Of a stretch of 64,000 bases of DNA, positions 10,850 to 22,967 are shown in pieces. Source of the stretch: Neofusicoccum parvum (taxonomy: Eukaryota > Ascomycota > Dothideomycetes > Botryosphaeriales > Botryosphaeriaceae). A model generated the notes under the pieces. It worked only from the letters and a program-made list of their open reading frames with translations, made no database searches and was not told the origin of the DNA. How positions within the stretch are numbered: position 1 is the first letter of the stretch; every line of letters begins with the position of its first letter. The translations under genes were made by a program, and so were the position numbers. The stretch is from contig CP087215.1 in assembly GCA_020912385.1 (NCBI GenBank), forward strand, positions 744,001 to 808,000, read 5' to 3'.

Positions 10850-13800
10850 TGTGGTTGCGGTTGTGGGTGCTTTGGGAGGTGGGGCTCGTGTGGGTGTTGT
10901 TTTTTGGTTCGGACGGAGGTGGAGTGGGTGGGCGAGACGGTGGAGCGGAGGGAGAAGCTGTGGCCGGATTGCGGCGGCGGTGGTGGTGGGTCGGCCGCTG
11001 TCGCTGTGTGTGGAGGCTCTCGACGACTGTCGAATTTCCGAAGGACTGGATGGTAGGTGAGGCTGATTGTGATTACCCGTTCTGGGGGGCGCGGTGGGTC
11101 GTTCAAGAAGGGTAAGAAGCGGGCTTCGGGGAAATTGCAAGAGGGCAGACACCCGCGACAGTAGCTTGACAGCTCATCAAAAGACGTGGACAGCGCATGC
11201 GCGCTCGCAAGAACGCTTTCTTGTTTTGTTCTTTTTTCCGTGGGGCGAGCAGACCGCCAGCATGACCTCGAAAACCCACTCCCCCCCGGACTGCGCGCCG
11301 CCCTGCGTCGTCGCTCGCGCGGCGTTGCTGCCGGCGTGGCCTGCGTGCATATGGCGGTGCGCATGTCGCGCATCTGCTTGCCTCCAGCCGTCGACGATCT
11401 GCGTGCTGTGTTTCAGGGCGGCGGCGGGATGCGCGCGCCCCACGCCCGCTGGTGCTTGTGTCTCCGCGAAAACAACACACATCGAGCGCGGGAGCGTGGG
11501 TCTCGCGTCGCGCGCCCCCGCGCCGCCGTGGGACAGGTCCGACGTGCACAGCCTACCCGGCGAGCGCGCCACTCCTTCTCGTCCCCTCGAGACAATCCGT
11601 ACGACGACACCACCGCATGTACCACGAGCAAGGCCCGCCCGATTTGGACGGGGAGGTTTTTCGCATGAAGTGCGCATCCTGCAACTCCTGCCCGCCCGGC
11701 CGCCCGTCCCACGCCCCAACCCCAGCGCGTCGGCTATCTCTCTCATTCCTTCCAGACGCAGCAGATCTGCAGGGATCTACCCGTCGCAACGGCCCCGCCA
11801 GGAGATGCCCACCCCGGCGCCGCCGCCGCTGGTTGGCTCGGCTGGCCGCTGGCGCGAAACAGACCGCGGCGCGGGCGGCCCACCCACAGCGCCCACACCT
11901 TCTCTGCCGTCTTCTGGAAGGCGGGCTAGCGTCGCCTCACCCTTTACTCCAAACCTTGACGGACAAATCTGCTGCCGTCGAGTCGATGACGTTGGCGCGC
12001 CGCGGCCGTGTCGTCGCGGGTGGACAGGAGATGAGAGAGCGGCGCGGCGTCGCGGCCGTGGGAGAAACGAACGGCGCCGCTCGCTGAGCGGCCGCCCGCT
12101 GCTGGACAACGGTGCCACGGCGTTGGGCGGTCGGGCACAAAGCGCGCGACCGTTGCGGCGCCAGGCACACGCACGGCACGCTACGAGCGGCATCTAGCCA
12201 AGCGCTGGCGCTGCGATGCACAGAGCCTCAATTCCCTTTCCGCAGGGTCCTGGTCAGACGCGCCGTGCCGTCACCTTGCAGCAAGCGGCGGCAGAGCCAG
12301 CTGGCGCGGCGGCCAGACGACCACGACGGCCACTCAACAGGACGGCGATCTCTCTCCGTGGTGATCGTCGGCGGCGCGTGGGCCACGAACTCTGGGCGGT
12401 CGTCGGGTTTAGGCGCAGCGCTGGGCCTGGGGCTGGGCGAAACGTCCCCGTGAAACGCGTCGAGACGCGTGCCGGAGCGAGGCACACGCACGCAAAGCTC
12501 CCGCTGCTGGGAGACGGGCGCGAGAAATTGCTGCCGCCGGATGGGCGCTCGCGGACGGGTGTCACGGCGACGCGCGACGGCGCAGGAGACGGGCGTGGTT
12601 TCGCCCTTGTTTATGCGGCGCAATGCGCCTTGCCCTCGACCTCGCCGGTGCCGCGGCTCGTTCATCGCCGTCGCTGCTGTCGGGATGGCAGCACGGGCGT
12701 GCTGGACCGCAGGCGTCTGCAAGCTACGGAGTCACCTTGCGGGAATGCGCGTGCTCGGACGACGCGCGATGGACGCAGCGTTGCCCAACGGAGGAAAAAA
12801 AGAATCATCTATGCAGACGCGCGCTGTGCCAGAAAGCTTCGACCACGTCCACGCCGTCATACCTCCGGGACCACCTTTCTTCCGAGACGGCCTCGTAGGC
12901 GGCGCCGCAAGGATGACGCCTGGTGACAGGAACGCCGGCGCGAGGGACGATCGAAAACGGCGCCTCGATTTACAAACTTAGCGGGAGGGGACGCGCGATG
13001 CGGTCAGAGCGCAGGTAGCCGTCGATCCCCTTTTCCCCTTCGATGTGTGCTTTCCCTACCCAGCGAGCCGTCGGTGTACAGCTGGCATCTGCTGGTTCGA
13101 GGGGAGGAAAACAAGAGTCGAAAGCACTGGTCTCATTTGCGCGGCTCGAACTCTCGTAAAATTGATCTCGCACCGCGCGAATTACCGTCGTTCTGGAAAG
13201 CGTCGTCGCGCACGCCCATCATCGCAGCACCACAGCAAATAATCAATGCAGGGAAAAGGGTGATGGGTGAGCGAAGCTTTGGCAACTGGCGGGCGTGCGT
13301 GCGTGCGCAGACGGGCTGCTGCCACTACTGCTGAGGTGAAACTTGACAGTTGACAGCTCGCTCAGCCACCGCAGGGCCACAGAGGCACTGACCGCCCCGG
13401 CACAGGCACAGCGGCGCCCCGGGACGGGCTGACAGGGCAAAGCTGACAGGTACGCGCACTGGCACTACCGCAGGCACCAGCCAGAAAAAGAAAATGGAAA
13501 GAAGGAGAGAGGAAAAAAAACAAGAACCTCTCGATCGTTGACTCGTCGGGGCTCCGTGCACGGCAGCCATCATCTCTCGTAATTCGCAGGGCTGGCGAAC
13601 GGGCGTCAAGCTTCCAACCTTCCAGCGATCTTGTTCCTGCCTTTTTGTTTTTGTTTTTTATTCCGATCTTCCTTTTGGGAAGCCCCAGGAAGTCTGCAAA
13701 GGCATTCCGGACTCCGAGATTGCTATCGTCGAATTGACTCTCTCCGAGCCCCAGTCGGACACCCGGAACGACACCGATCTTCCCCAATCGTCACGCTCGC

Positions 13801-14487
13801 ATTTTATCTCTGCGAAACAGCGAGAAGTCAAAACAGCGCGCCGCAGAACCAGCCTCCTCGCCGCGGCATTTTCGTTCGTGTTCGTTTCAGAGCACGAAGT
13901 GTTTGGCTGGACGGCGGGCGGCCTGTTGCGAGAATAACCTGAGACTCGGGGGGGAAACGCGTTCGAGATGGCGGAGCGAACAAGAAGTCTCCAATGAAAC
14001 GCTATCTCTATTCCCTCCGATTTCCTTGACGTGGGTCGGACAAGGCTAGACGAGATGACAGCCGCGTCGATGGCAGTGAAGCTTTTGCTTGGCCCTTGGC
14101 CGCTGGGCGGCGGTGCCTGCGTCCGCCGTGTCACACACGAGGAAGGGCGAAGCCATCCGCGGCCGCGGGCGGGAATGGGGAGAGAGACACACCACACACC
14201 GCATGTACGCGCACGCATGGGCGACGGACGGAGCAGTTCGTCCAGCTGCCCTGCTATTTTTACATCGAGGCTCGCCCCAGCGCTGTGGCACGTCGCACGT
14301 CACGCATTGCCCACCCCGCCCACCGGAGTCGGCCTGCGGCATCTTGCGCGGCTGCTGCGTCAAAAAACACACACAACACCGCACCTTGCTACTGCGGCTG
14401 CCGGAAACTTTAGGGCGGCGGGAAGGGAAAGAACACACACGGCCTGTTGTCGCAGGTTTAGGCCGCGCCGCTGGGCGCTGGCCGAAC

Positions 14488-14512
14488 GGCTGGCTGGCTG
14501 GCTGGCTGGCTG
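14488..14512. repeat. (GGCT)6 microsatellite
   Basis: Six uninterrupted GGCT units plus one base in non-coding DNA. Confidence 0.9.
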
Positions 14513-15743
14513 CGGCCGGGTTTCTTTTACACTTTCGTGCCTTAACCATCGAGGCGGGCTTGCGTGTCGCTCGTCGCCCACACCCTGCATCCCAGCCCCG
14601 GCCGAGAGGGAACGCGAATCTTGTGCCCTCCCACGGTACGGTATACGCGCGGAACGGCTTCTCTCGGGCTCGGATGTCCGATGGGCGGTGCTGGGCTTGC
14701 AGATAAACAACCATGCTCTCCCATCCCGTCGGGCGGCCGGGTTGCGTCGGAACTCGGGTGCGGGGGGGTCGCGGGAATGCGGTGATGACGGAGCTTGCGG
14801 CATGGAGGGTGCAGGTGCGGGTGCGGGTGCGTGTGTATGTGTATAGGCTTCCGCCGCACCAAAAAGGGACGCGAGCATGAGAGCGGTGTGGTGCTCTGGC
14901 AGGCGGTCAGAAAACGGCGGAGGCGGAGAGACGCCAGTCGCTTGAGACGGCTGTCAGCGTATTGGAGGCGTGCATGCTGTCATCGCCGATGGGATGGAGC
15001 TGGCCGTCGTCGGGGCAGCGGGGTTCTGGCTGGTGCGCGGGCAGCATGAAGCCAAGTTGCACCGACTCCGAGGGAAGCTTTGGAGCGGTGTTGGAGAATC
15101 GCCATCGGATAATGCCTTGTCTCTGCAGCCTTACCACAGCGAGCTATGAGGCTCGGATTCGCTGATCAGTCATCAGGCATTGCGAGCAGAGGCCAGTGTG
15201 TGAGGTCAAAGTAAGAATATTAGTAAAGAAGCAGGCGTGTAAGCGAGAGGGGGGCTCGTTTTGGCTGCTTCAGAAGTATTTGACAGCCGTCGCAGATATC
15301 CGCTCGTTGCCGAGCGCCCAGCAGACGGCTATAAGCGCAAGCGATATTGAAAGTCGTACGATATCCCAGTGCAGATATGAAGCAATGCGCACTGTCCTTC
15401 CAAGTCGTTCGATGTTGTTGATGCGCAGTCGTTAAGAGACGATGCGACTTTACGGCGGAGTGTGCAAGAGGTAAGCGTCCAAGAGCCCTGACATCGGGCA
15501 GGGCAGACATGACACGTGATGCAGATGATTTCGCACCCAGCCATTCTGCTCATGGCCCAGAATTCGAAGACATGTCTGATGGGCTCATAGCTGCGTATTG
15601 GCACTTGCGATGATGTGCGCGTTGATATGTTGTGAGTTGGAAACTCTGTGCTGGCTTGGTTTCTGTTTCTTCCCTGTTGCCAATTTTCTCTCAAAAACGT
15701 CAATAAATGCGGCTTGATCATTCAGGTGTATTCTTGATCACTA

Positions 15744-15749
15744 TTCCGA
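15744..15749. promoter_or_regulatory. TTCCGA hexamer upstream of amidase
   Basis: A single TTCCGA lies 195 bp before the amidase start. It matches the hexamer enriched in the two divergent promoters at 23 kb and 27.8 kb. One copy alone could be chance. Confidence 0.3.
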
Positions 15750-15943
15750 GTCTGAATGTTCATTGCGCGACATGACTTTGTCTCTGCAGCCGGGTTTCCT
15801 GCGTCGTGGCCTTCTACCCCGCGGCGCTGTCGAGTGTACCCCGCGGGAGATAAGAGAAGTGGGATGTTTCTGGAGTACATACGACTGCCATTTGAACAAC
15901 CAACCCTCTTTCTGCACTACTGCATATATCGCATTCTTTAATC

Positions 15944-18731
15944 ATGAGCACTGCGGTTCCTTCCTGGCAAGAGATTGCTGCTCGCAAAGCCGCGCAGCGC
16001 GATGCTCTGCTCGCTGTCCACTACCCCATTCCTGACGAGAAACTGCCATCTCCAGGAACTCTTGATGTGTCTGATATCCCACGGGCGTCCGGCCTGCTCA
16101 CACCCAAAGAACTGGAGATCACCGAAAGCACGGCTGTCCAGATCGTGGACAGAATTGCAGAGGGCGAGCTGACTGCTCTAGAGGTGCTTCTTGCCGTCAG
16201 CAAACGTGCCGCTGTCGCTCAGAAACTTTTGAACTGGTATGTGTGCAAAGAAGCAGTATTTCCAAATTTAGACAGATTCTATTCGGGGAGAGGACTTGAA
16301 GTTTGTTTTCTTCGCATCCGAATTACCATTGGTGAGATCGTTGCATGCGGAATGCAAGCTCATTGGCACAACAGTATCTCAGAAGTCTACTTTGACCAAG
16401 CTATTGAACGCGCCAAAGAACTTGACGATTACTATTCTCGTGAGGGCAAAACGATTGGTCCCCTCCATGGCCTTCCAATAAGTTTGAAGGCACCAACGCC
16501 TACGACGCTGAAGCCTGAGGTATGATGCTTACCAGAATCCACAACAGGACCAATTCAACATCAAGGGCGTGGACACAACTGTGGTATGAACTCTCAAGTT
16601 CCACTTAGCTCAAACGAAGCTGAGGAATAGTCATCAGGGCTACGTTGCCTGGGCCAACAAGCCCGCCGCCCAAAACTCAACCCTTGTCGACCTCCTCGCC
16701 AGAGCCGGCGCCATATTCTTCGTCAAGACAAATGTTCCAGCCACCCTGATGATGGGCGAGTCAATCAACAATGTTTTCGGCCGAACGTTGCACCCGAAAA
16801 ACCGAGAGCTCTCCTCGGGCGGCTCGTCCGGGGGCGAATCGGCCTTGGTCTCGTTCCGAGGAAGTTTCCTTGGAGTCGGTACGGAGTACGTGGCTCGGTT
16901 TCGCCTTTTCATCCCACCGGGTCGGGCGAGAAGCGGGCTGACAAGCATTTCCAGTATCGGAGGGAGCATTCGGCACCCTTGCAGCTTCACAGGCCTGTAT
17001 GGCCTCCGCCCATCGGTAGGTGCGACGATCAGCCATATGCCGCGTCTTAAGATTGAGATATGCGGAGATTTTGTGACGTGACTGACTCTCAGCGTTATCT
17101 GATGATTACTAGCATGGGCGAGTTTCATACCAGCGAGTCGCGAACACCTTTCTTGGGCAGGAAGCGGTGCGGTCCTGCGCCGGGCCCATGTGCAGATCAG
17201 CCGCGGATATCCGACTGTTCATGGCCGCGCTCGCCCAACAGGAGCCCTGGCTGCACGATCCGCAGATTGTGCCCCTGCCGTGGCGCCGCGACGAGGAGAC
17301 CCTTCCTGGCAAGCTGTGTTTCGGCTTCGCGATGGGCGATGGTGTTGTCACACCAACGCCGCCTCTCCGCCGCGCCATGGAAATCACCCGCCAGAAGCTG
17401 CTCGCCGCAGGCCACGCCGTCGTCGAGTACATCCCCTACGAGCACACGGATGCGGCGGAGATTATACACAAGATGTGGTCGGCGGATGCCGGCCAGGAGT
17501 GTATGTGTGATTTTTTGCTCTTGTCGCCCAATGCATGATTACCCCAGACCCCTCTTGTCCCAATTTAACCGCCAAGCTACTCGCGTCCTTCCCCATATGT
17601 CCTGCTTTCCTTTGCATCTGTCAACTACCGACCCGACCCCTGACCACGTCCTGCAAAACTGCCGAACCCTGCATGAGCCATCCTCAGACGCCCGCAAATG
17701 CCACCGAATGCTAAACTCTCGCGACTCAACCCCGCAGTCCAGCGCGACACCGACGCCTCAGGGGAGCCGCTGCACCCCCATCTGGAGGCATGGCTCGGCC
17801 GCTCGGCCAAAAAGACGCCGCAGACCGTGTTCGAGACCTGGTGCGTTGTCCCCCTACTCCAGAGTTTAGACTCGGCGTGGCCCACATTCCGAATATAGAA
17901 AGCCGCGGTTGCTGACTGAGGGGCCGTAACAATCGCGTCGCAGGCAAAACCAACACCGCCGCACCGCGCTCCAGACCGCCTGGCTGGAGCGATGGCAAGC
18001 CACAGCCGCAATCACCGGCACCGGCCGCCCCATTGACGGCCTGATCATGCCCTCAACCCCGTTTCCCGCCGTCCGTCACGACGCCGGGTATCCTGTGAGT
18101 GTTGGATTCCGTTCGCCCCCCAAGGCGCCCTGCATACGTGTATCGCCTCCCCACAAAACCCGCAAGATAAACTATACGCCACACCTTTATCTTCGTTTCT
18201 GCGCATCTCGGAAATGACGACAATATGCGGCGCAACTCTTTTTCTGTTCTTGGCCAGACAAGAGTCCGCGAGTGGGCTCATTTTCGTTTTTCTCTTCTTG
18301 GCCTGATGTGAGCCCACTTCGTGCATCTCATCTTCGGTTTTTTATCGATCCGCTGAGTCGTGGAGTAATGGGCTGAGGGGCGCTGTGCGCTGACAGGTCT
18401 TCCCCCCGCAGTACCATTGGGGCCCGCTGCCGCCGCTGCTCGACCTGACCACCGGCGTCTTTCCGGTCACAACCGTCGATCTGGAGAAGGACGTCGTGCC
18501 GGCAGATTGGGAGCCGATCTCCGATGCTGATAAGATGGTGATGGAGTACTGTGAGTTTTTCACGCTTTTGGTGCGGTCTGCTGGATGTGAGGTTGACGTG
18601 CTGGGGTGGTAGATGCAACTCCGAAGAATCATGAGAATGCGCCGGTGGGGCTGGCGGTGATTGGCCGGAGGCTAGAGGAAGAAAAGGTCACGGCTTTGTT
18701 ACGGGTCATTGGTGATGCCCTTGCTGATTGA
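15944..18731 (+). CDS. Acetamidase-type amidase (amidase signature family)
   Basis: Ten exons: 15944-16236, 16375-16489, 16548-16583, 16638-16885, 16955-17015, 17113-17500, 17738-17840, 17944-18094, 18412-18550 and 18613-18731. Phases agree and give 550 residues, the usual size of fungal acetamidases. The amidase-signature triad is visible: Lys136 (GLPISLK), Ser211 in GGSSGGE and nucleophile Ser235 in GTDIGGS, with 24-residue serine spacing as in FAAH. Later landmarks are GLYGLRPS, GPMCRSAAD, the DTDASGEPLHPH block, VFETWQNQH and IGRRLEEEKVTALL. It should hydrolyse amides to acid and ammonia in the cytosol. Intron 2 (16490-16547) has a GC donor in a weak context; exon 3 is only 36 nt. It is separated from the MFS/oxygenase block by a HET gene. 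Confidence 0.93.
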
Positions 18732-19399
18732 GGACAATAAGGCACCAGGAGTAGGTGTTAGGTCTTAGGATAGAGGCAGCTAGTGCAATGCGACGTGTTA
18801 GGATCTTGAGTTTGAAACTGCTGGGCGAAGGGGAAGCCCTCTGTCTAGAAACAATACGTCGGGGCTTCATAGTGGCAATGCTACTTGTCCGCGTATTCGG
18901 GCTGCTTCTATCCTATAAGATCACTCACTAAATTTCTTTGAGAAGTGAAAATCAGATAGCCTATCAAGACGTGTCATAGATTGCTGGAAGGTCACACTAT
19001 CTCGGCCAAAAGGGCTCGCTCAAATACTCTGCTTCAAAAGCCATTAAGGTTATTCGCCGTACTTATTTCTACATGTCCACCTATTGGATTGAGTTCCATA
19101 CCATCGTCAGCCACAGGGAAGGCTGAGCCCTAGTTTAACGGAATATAACGTAGCTACAGCATGCAGGTAGTCACGCGAAGGGGCGGGGCACCGCCATGAC
19201 GTGGCATATAAGGCCTTTCATACAACCTCAGGGTCAGCTTGCAAGGAAAAGTGGGCCTAGCTGCAGCATTTTATTGTACGGATAAATATGTCCTGTAGGC
19301 AGCGATTTCGCTTGCGAAGCCTTGCCAAAATCCACCCAACACTCATCCTCAAATTTGTGGACAAGAAGGGCTACTCTATACCCTTCGAAGAATTGAAAA
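18732..19399. other. Intergenic with TATA-like site and possible upstream exon of HET gene
   Basis: AT-richer than its surroundings. CATATAAG at 19205-19212 is a candidate TATA element for the HET gene. A 46-codon frame starts at ATG 19288 and ends at 19428, overlapping the HET start; it could be an upstream open frame or a real first exon (see findings). Confidence 0.5.
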
Positions 19400-21097
19400 A
19401 TGTTTGTTTTTCACCGCCGCCTAACTAAACTCAATCGTTCCAAGAGTTATTGCGAATTCTGTGTCGTGCTAGAAGAATATGACGAAAGAAATTCTCACGG
19501 CCGGGTTACGAAACGGGCGTCTTACGGTCGCCATTTTCACGATGGCAAGCTCCATCACAAGCACCATCATCCAGAGATGACCGAGTCAAATGGGCTGTGC
19601 GCCTTTTGTGCTCATCTGCGCCCCGAAACCTGGGCTAGCATCGGCAAATTCGAGGTCAAATTGGGCACACTCGCGGACATTGTGTCTCGGCAATCGGTGT
19701 GCAAGCTGTGCGCTTTCACTGCGACAATCGTTGCTCGTTTCAAGCAGAGAGGCTCAAGTCACCAAGTCATTCTCCAAAAAGCGTATACTAGGAGGAACCA
19801 AAAAGCTTACTCTCAGTATGGAAGAAGAACACAACCTGAAAATGAAATTGGCGCTGTTGGTTGTTTGCTCCTGGGGGATGATAAATTTCAGCAGACTAGG
19901 ATGTGTGGTTTCGAGATGAAGAGAAGCACCGGCACTACAAGGAATTTCACTAGACTCATAGACTGGGAAGACATCCGGACGAAGCTGGACAGCATCAAGC
20001 CTCTCGAGCCCTGGCTATCTCGTCCGTCTGGATTCAGAGTCATAGATGTGAAACACAACAATGTCGTCTTGGCGCCACCATCATGCGAGTACGTTGCGTT
20101 GAGCTACGTCTGGGGAGCGGGAGCACCCGACAAGCCATTCCAGGCTTCTCTCAGCAATATCCACAGCCTGAGAAAACCTCAAGGCCTACTCAGTGGCCAT
20201 ATTCCTGCCACGGTTCGAGATGCTATGAAGGCTTGTGCTGGTCTTGGGAAACGATATCTCTGGGTCGATCGATTCTGCATTCTACAGGATGAGGACGACA
20301 ATCCTTCCAAGAAAGACCAAATCAACGCAATGGGCGACATATACCGCCACGCTTTTGCAACGTTGGTTGCTTTGGAGGGCGATGGTGCTGACCATGGATT
20401 GTTCGGCGTTTCCAATCTTAAATGTGAGCTCTTGTACCATTTTCACATTGGGAACCAGTTATTCCGGGAAGTGGTCCCTGATCTCCTGAGGCCGCGACCG
20501 TATCCGCAAATTTTTTGGGAGCTCAAGGAAAAATTCATCGCAGAGTGGCCTACTTACAGATCTTTTTGGCAAGACAGTCATGGAATCGACTCGAGCAGCG
20601 GCCAGGCGCGGAACTTTATTGACAAATTCGAGCTGGGTCAGATCCGGCAGGCTATTCTTCCAGGAGAGGTGATGGTACGTACTCAAGTGGCGGAACTTTC
20701 TGTGAAAGCTCGGCCCAGGGACCGCGCCGGCTTCGGGATCTACAACAGAGGTGAATGGATTGGGTCGATGAGTTTTGATACGGTCCAAGAGAGATACTCC
20801 CTCCTTGAAGACCACGGTATAGACTCAGAAAGGGTTGAATTCATGGCGGTATCGATTCGTCTCGGATCGGAAAAGAGGGAATTCTGGAATCCTTCTCAAA
20901 CAGAACTTGCTCAGGTCCCCACAAAAGCCTTGCCAATTGGAAACTGGGATGAATTTCTTGCACAAGAGTCTTTTGAGATGAACGTATTGGCAATTGAGAC
21001 ACACAAAGGAATATCTCGCCGTCTGGGAATCGGTGGAGTTTCAATGCGGCAATGGGCGGGGTTGGACCGTACTTTCAAGGCCATAGTATTGGAGTAG
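19400..21097 (+). CDS. HET-domain (heterokaryon incompatibility) protein
   Basis: A single long frame of 565 residues. The HET domain is clear: EYVALSYVWG near residue 231, IPATVRDAMKAC near 272, LGKRYLWVDRFCILQDEDD near 282-300, then DQINAMGDIYRHAFATLVAL and GLFGV. The N-terminal part has Cys pairs (YCEFC, LCAFC, CKLCAF) as seen before HET domains in many fungal proteins. HET proteins act in allorecognition and trigger cell death on fusion of unlike strains. The partner allele cannot be inferred. The ATG at 19400 may not be the true start: an intron of 43 nt ending at 19443 would join an upstream exon in frame. No membrane segments are seen. Confidence 0.9.
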   Translation: MFVFHRRLTKLNRSKSYCEFCVVLEEYDERNSHGRVTKRASYGRHFHDGKLHHKHHHPEMTESNGLCAFCAHLRPETWASIGKFEVKLGTLADIVSRQSVCKLCAFTATIVARFKQRGSSHQVILQKAYTRRNQKAYSQYGRRTQPENEIGAVGCLLLGDDKFQQTRMCGFEMKRSTGTTRNFTRLIDWEDIRTKLDSIKPLEPWLSRPSGFRVIDVKHNNVVLAPPSCEYVALSYVWGAGAPDKPFQASLSNIHSLRKPQGLLSGHIPATVRDAMKACAGLGKRYLWVDRFCILQDEDDNPSKKDQINAMGDIYRHAFATLVALEGDGADHGLFGVSNLKCELLYHFHIGNQLFREVVPDLLRPRPYPQIFWELKEKFIAEWPTYRSFWQDSHGIDSSSGQARNFIDKFELGQIRQAILPGEVMVRTQVAELSVKARPRDRAGFGIYNRGEWIGSMSFDTVQERYSLLEDHGIDSERVEFMAVSIRLGSEKREFWNPSQTELAQVPTKALPIGNWDEFLAQESFEMNVLAIETHKGISRRLGIGGVSMRQWAGLDRTFKAIVLE

Positions 21098-21232
21098 AGC
21101 CCAAATGCCGATGCTATGACGATAGCGAGCGAAGTAGACCATCACATTGATTCGCCTTGAAATTTCAAAGAATATGCACTATGCCTTTGAGTATATAATC
21201 CTTGGAAAAATCGAGAGCCCATATAACCGTCA

Positions 21233-22967
21233 TCACACCGCCATCTTCAACGCATCCCTCCTCGCTCTCCACCTCCTCCACCTCGGATTCAAATAATACA
21301 CCGGCACGCCCGCCAAGAAAAACACCATGTGAATCCCAGCCAGAATTCCATAACTCTTCCTGTACCCAAACCTCTCCAGCATCGGCTGCAGCGCGTACGA
21401 AATGGCAAAGCTGACAACATTCTTCGTCCCCACGACGACCACCAACGCCGGGCCTGGCGCCTTCGGCCACACCTCCGCGGCAAACGTCGTCGACGAGATC
21501 AGGCTCAGCACGAACGAGAACAGATACAGCCCCCAGGCGACGTAGATGACGACCCAGCCGGCGGCGCCGCCCGCGCCGTCCGCGTACAGCGCGTACAGCA
21601 GCAGCCCCGCGAAGCCGACAACGCCGCCGATGCCGAACGGCAGCAGTCGGTGCTCGGGCGCGTGGACGCCGCCGGCGCGGCGCGCGAGCCTGACGGACAG
21701 CGCGTCGCCGACGTGGCCGGCGACGAGCAGGGCGGCGAAGGAGGCGGGGATGGAGGCGATGTTGATGAGGCCGGTGGAGGCGGCGGGTTGGTTGTAGTTG
21801 GTGGTTAGCACGGCGCTGTAGCTGAGCGACATGGCGATCATGCAGCCGGTGGTTACGCTGGGGACGAGCGTCGCGTAGATGATGCCTGGTGCGGTGCAGC
21901 AGCGGGCCATCTCGAGGAAGGAGGTGGCGATGATGCGGGAGGCGTTGGGGGCTTTGCCGGGCCAGGGGTTGAGGAGCTGGAGGTAGGTTTTTGGCTGCGT
22001 GGAGGAGGGGTCGGGGTGCGCGCTGCCGTACGCGGTGGTGTAGGTTTGGACCTCGTCTTCGGTCATGATGCGTGTGTTGCCGAATTCGTCGGTGATGATT
22101 ACTTGGCCGTTCATGGTGGTCGGAGGGCGGTGGAAACGAGTCTCAAAGGCGAAGAAGATGGCTAGAATTAGACCGAAACCTCCTGCTATGGTCATAATGC
22201 CATAGTACCAGCGCCATGAAAGTGCGGCCACTTCGTAGCTGCTTGCAAGTGTGAGAGTATTGGAGACAATGCTCTGGATGGACCAGTAGGCCCCGAAGAC
22301 TTTTCCGCGCTGGTGCACGTATGTAACTTCGGCCATCATCAATGGTAGTAACTAATGCACCATAAGCATCTGATCAGGACGAAGAGAAGAGACGACTCTA
22401 CCGATTCTGTGGCACCACTCGTCAGGCCCTGGAAGACTCTGGCTACCAGATGGCCGATGAAGTTTTGGCTGGCCGCCGCACCAATGCAGGAAGCCACCAA
22501 CGCTACGGCAGCTATCAAGAATGCGGGACGGCGGCCGTAGGCTAGGGCGAAAGGCAGGATCAAATAGTTACCAATACCAGTGAAGAATGAAGGTAGGGTT
22601 GCGATGAGCATAATAGTGTTTGTCGAGTATCCTTGCGGAGCATACAGATTGATGAAGACGAGGATTATGGGGCCGAGCGAGCCAACAACAGCCAGAGACA
22701 TGAATGCTAGAAATCATCAGCAAAGTGCCATTGGGAGAATGCGAGGAGCTACCCACCGAACCAGCAACATGACACTATCACGCCGGCTTTCTTCCAGTTC
22801 GGGAAGTTCAGGGGATCATTTGGACTCGATGAGGGAATGGGAAGCTTGCGGACTTGGCCTGCATCGTCAACGAGCAGGGCATCCCCGGCTGGTGCGGCTG
22901 CAGGCTTCTCGAGCACTTCAATGTGCTCACCGCTCGTCTTCTCCTTCCAGTCCGGTGACTCGGCCAT
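21233..22967 (-). CDS. MFS transporter, DHA1-like
   Basis: Three exons on the minus strand, 22967-22757, 22706-22402 and 22351-21233, with two 50-nt introns in phase, give 544 residues. An in-frame ATG at 23000 would add 11 residues; MAESPDW was chosen as the simpler start. A charged N-terminal tail precedes NDPLNFPNWKK, a common entry to TM1 in fungal DHA1 carriers. Further landmarks are GRRPAF in the first cytosolic loop, VARVFQG and EVTYVHQRGKVFGAYW. A central cytosolic loop (about residues 255-320) is followed by the second helix set. Expected to be a proton-coupled exporter or importer in the plasma membrane; substrate unknown. It is divergent from the Zn2Cys6 regulator. Confidence 0.92.

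Larger units (their letters stand above)
10850..15943. other. Long GC-rich gene-free tract
   Basis: About 5.1 kb in which I could not build a gene. Frames up to about 370 codons are open on the plus strand near 11.1-12.2 kb, but frames on the opposite strand are open as well. Composition is Arg/Ala/Pro-rich and there is no domain or splice logic. Base composition becomes more AT-rich after 15.1 kb. A large regulatory region or an untranslated RNA is possible but not shown. Confidence 0.45.

Noticed and set aside
11094..12197. Frame of 367 codons on the plus strand
   Set aside because: Several other frames are open over the same bases on both strands, composition is Arg/Pro/Ala-rich, and there is no domain, plausible promoter or splice structure; expected in GC-rich DNA.
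12216..12926. Frame of 236 codons on the plus strand
   Set aside because: Same reasons: an opposite-strand frame of 164 codons overlaps and composition is random-looking.
13658..14218. Frame of 186 codons on the minus strand
   Set aside because: No recognisable motif; the plus strand is also open here.
16520..16547. Intron with GTATGA donor in the amidase
   Set aside because: Only 28 nt, too short for splicing; the GC donor 30 nt upstream gives a 58-nt intron and a continuous family alignment.
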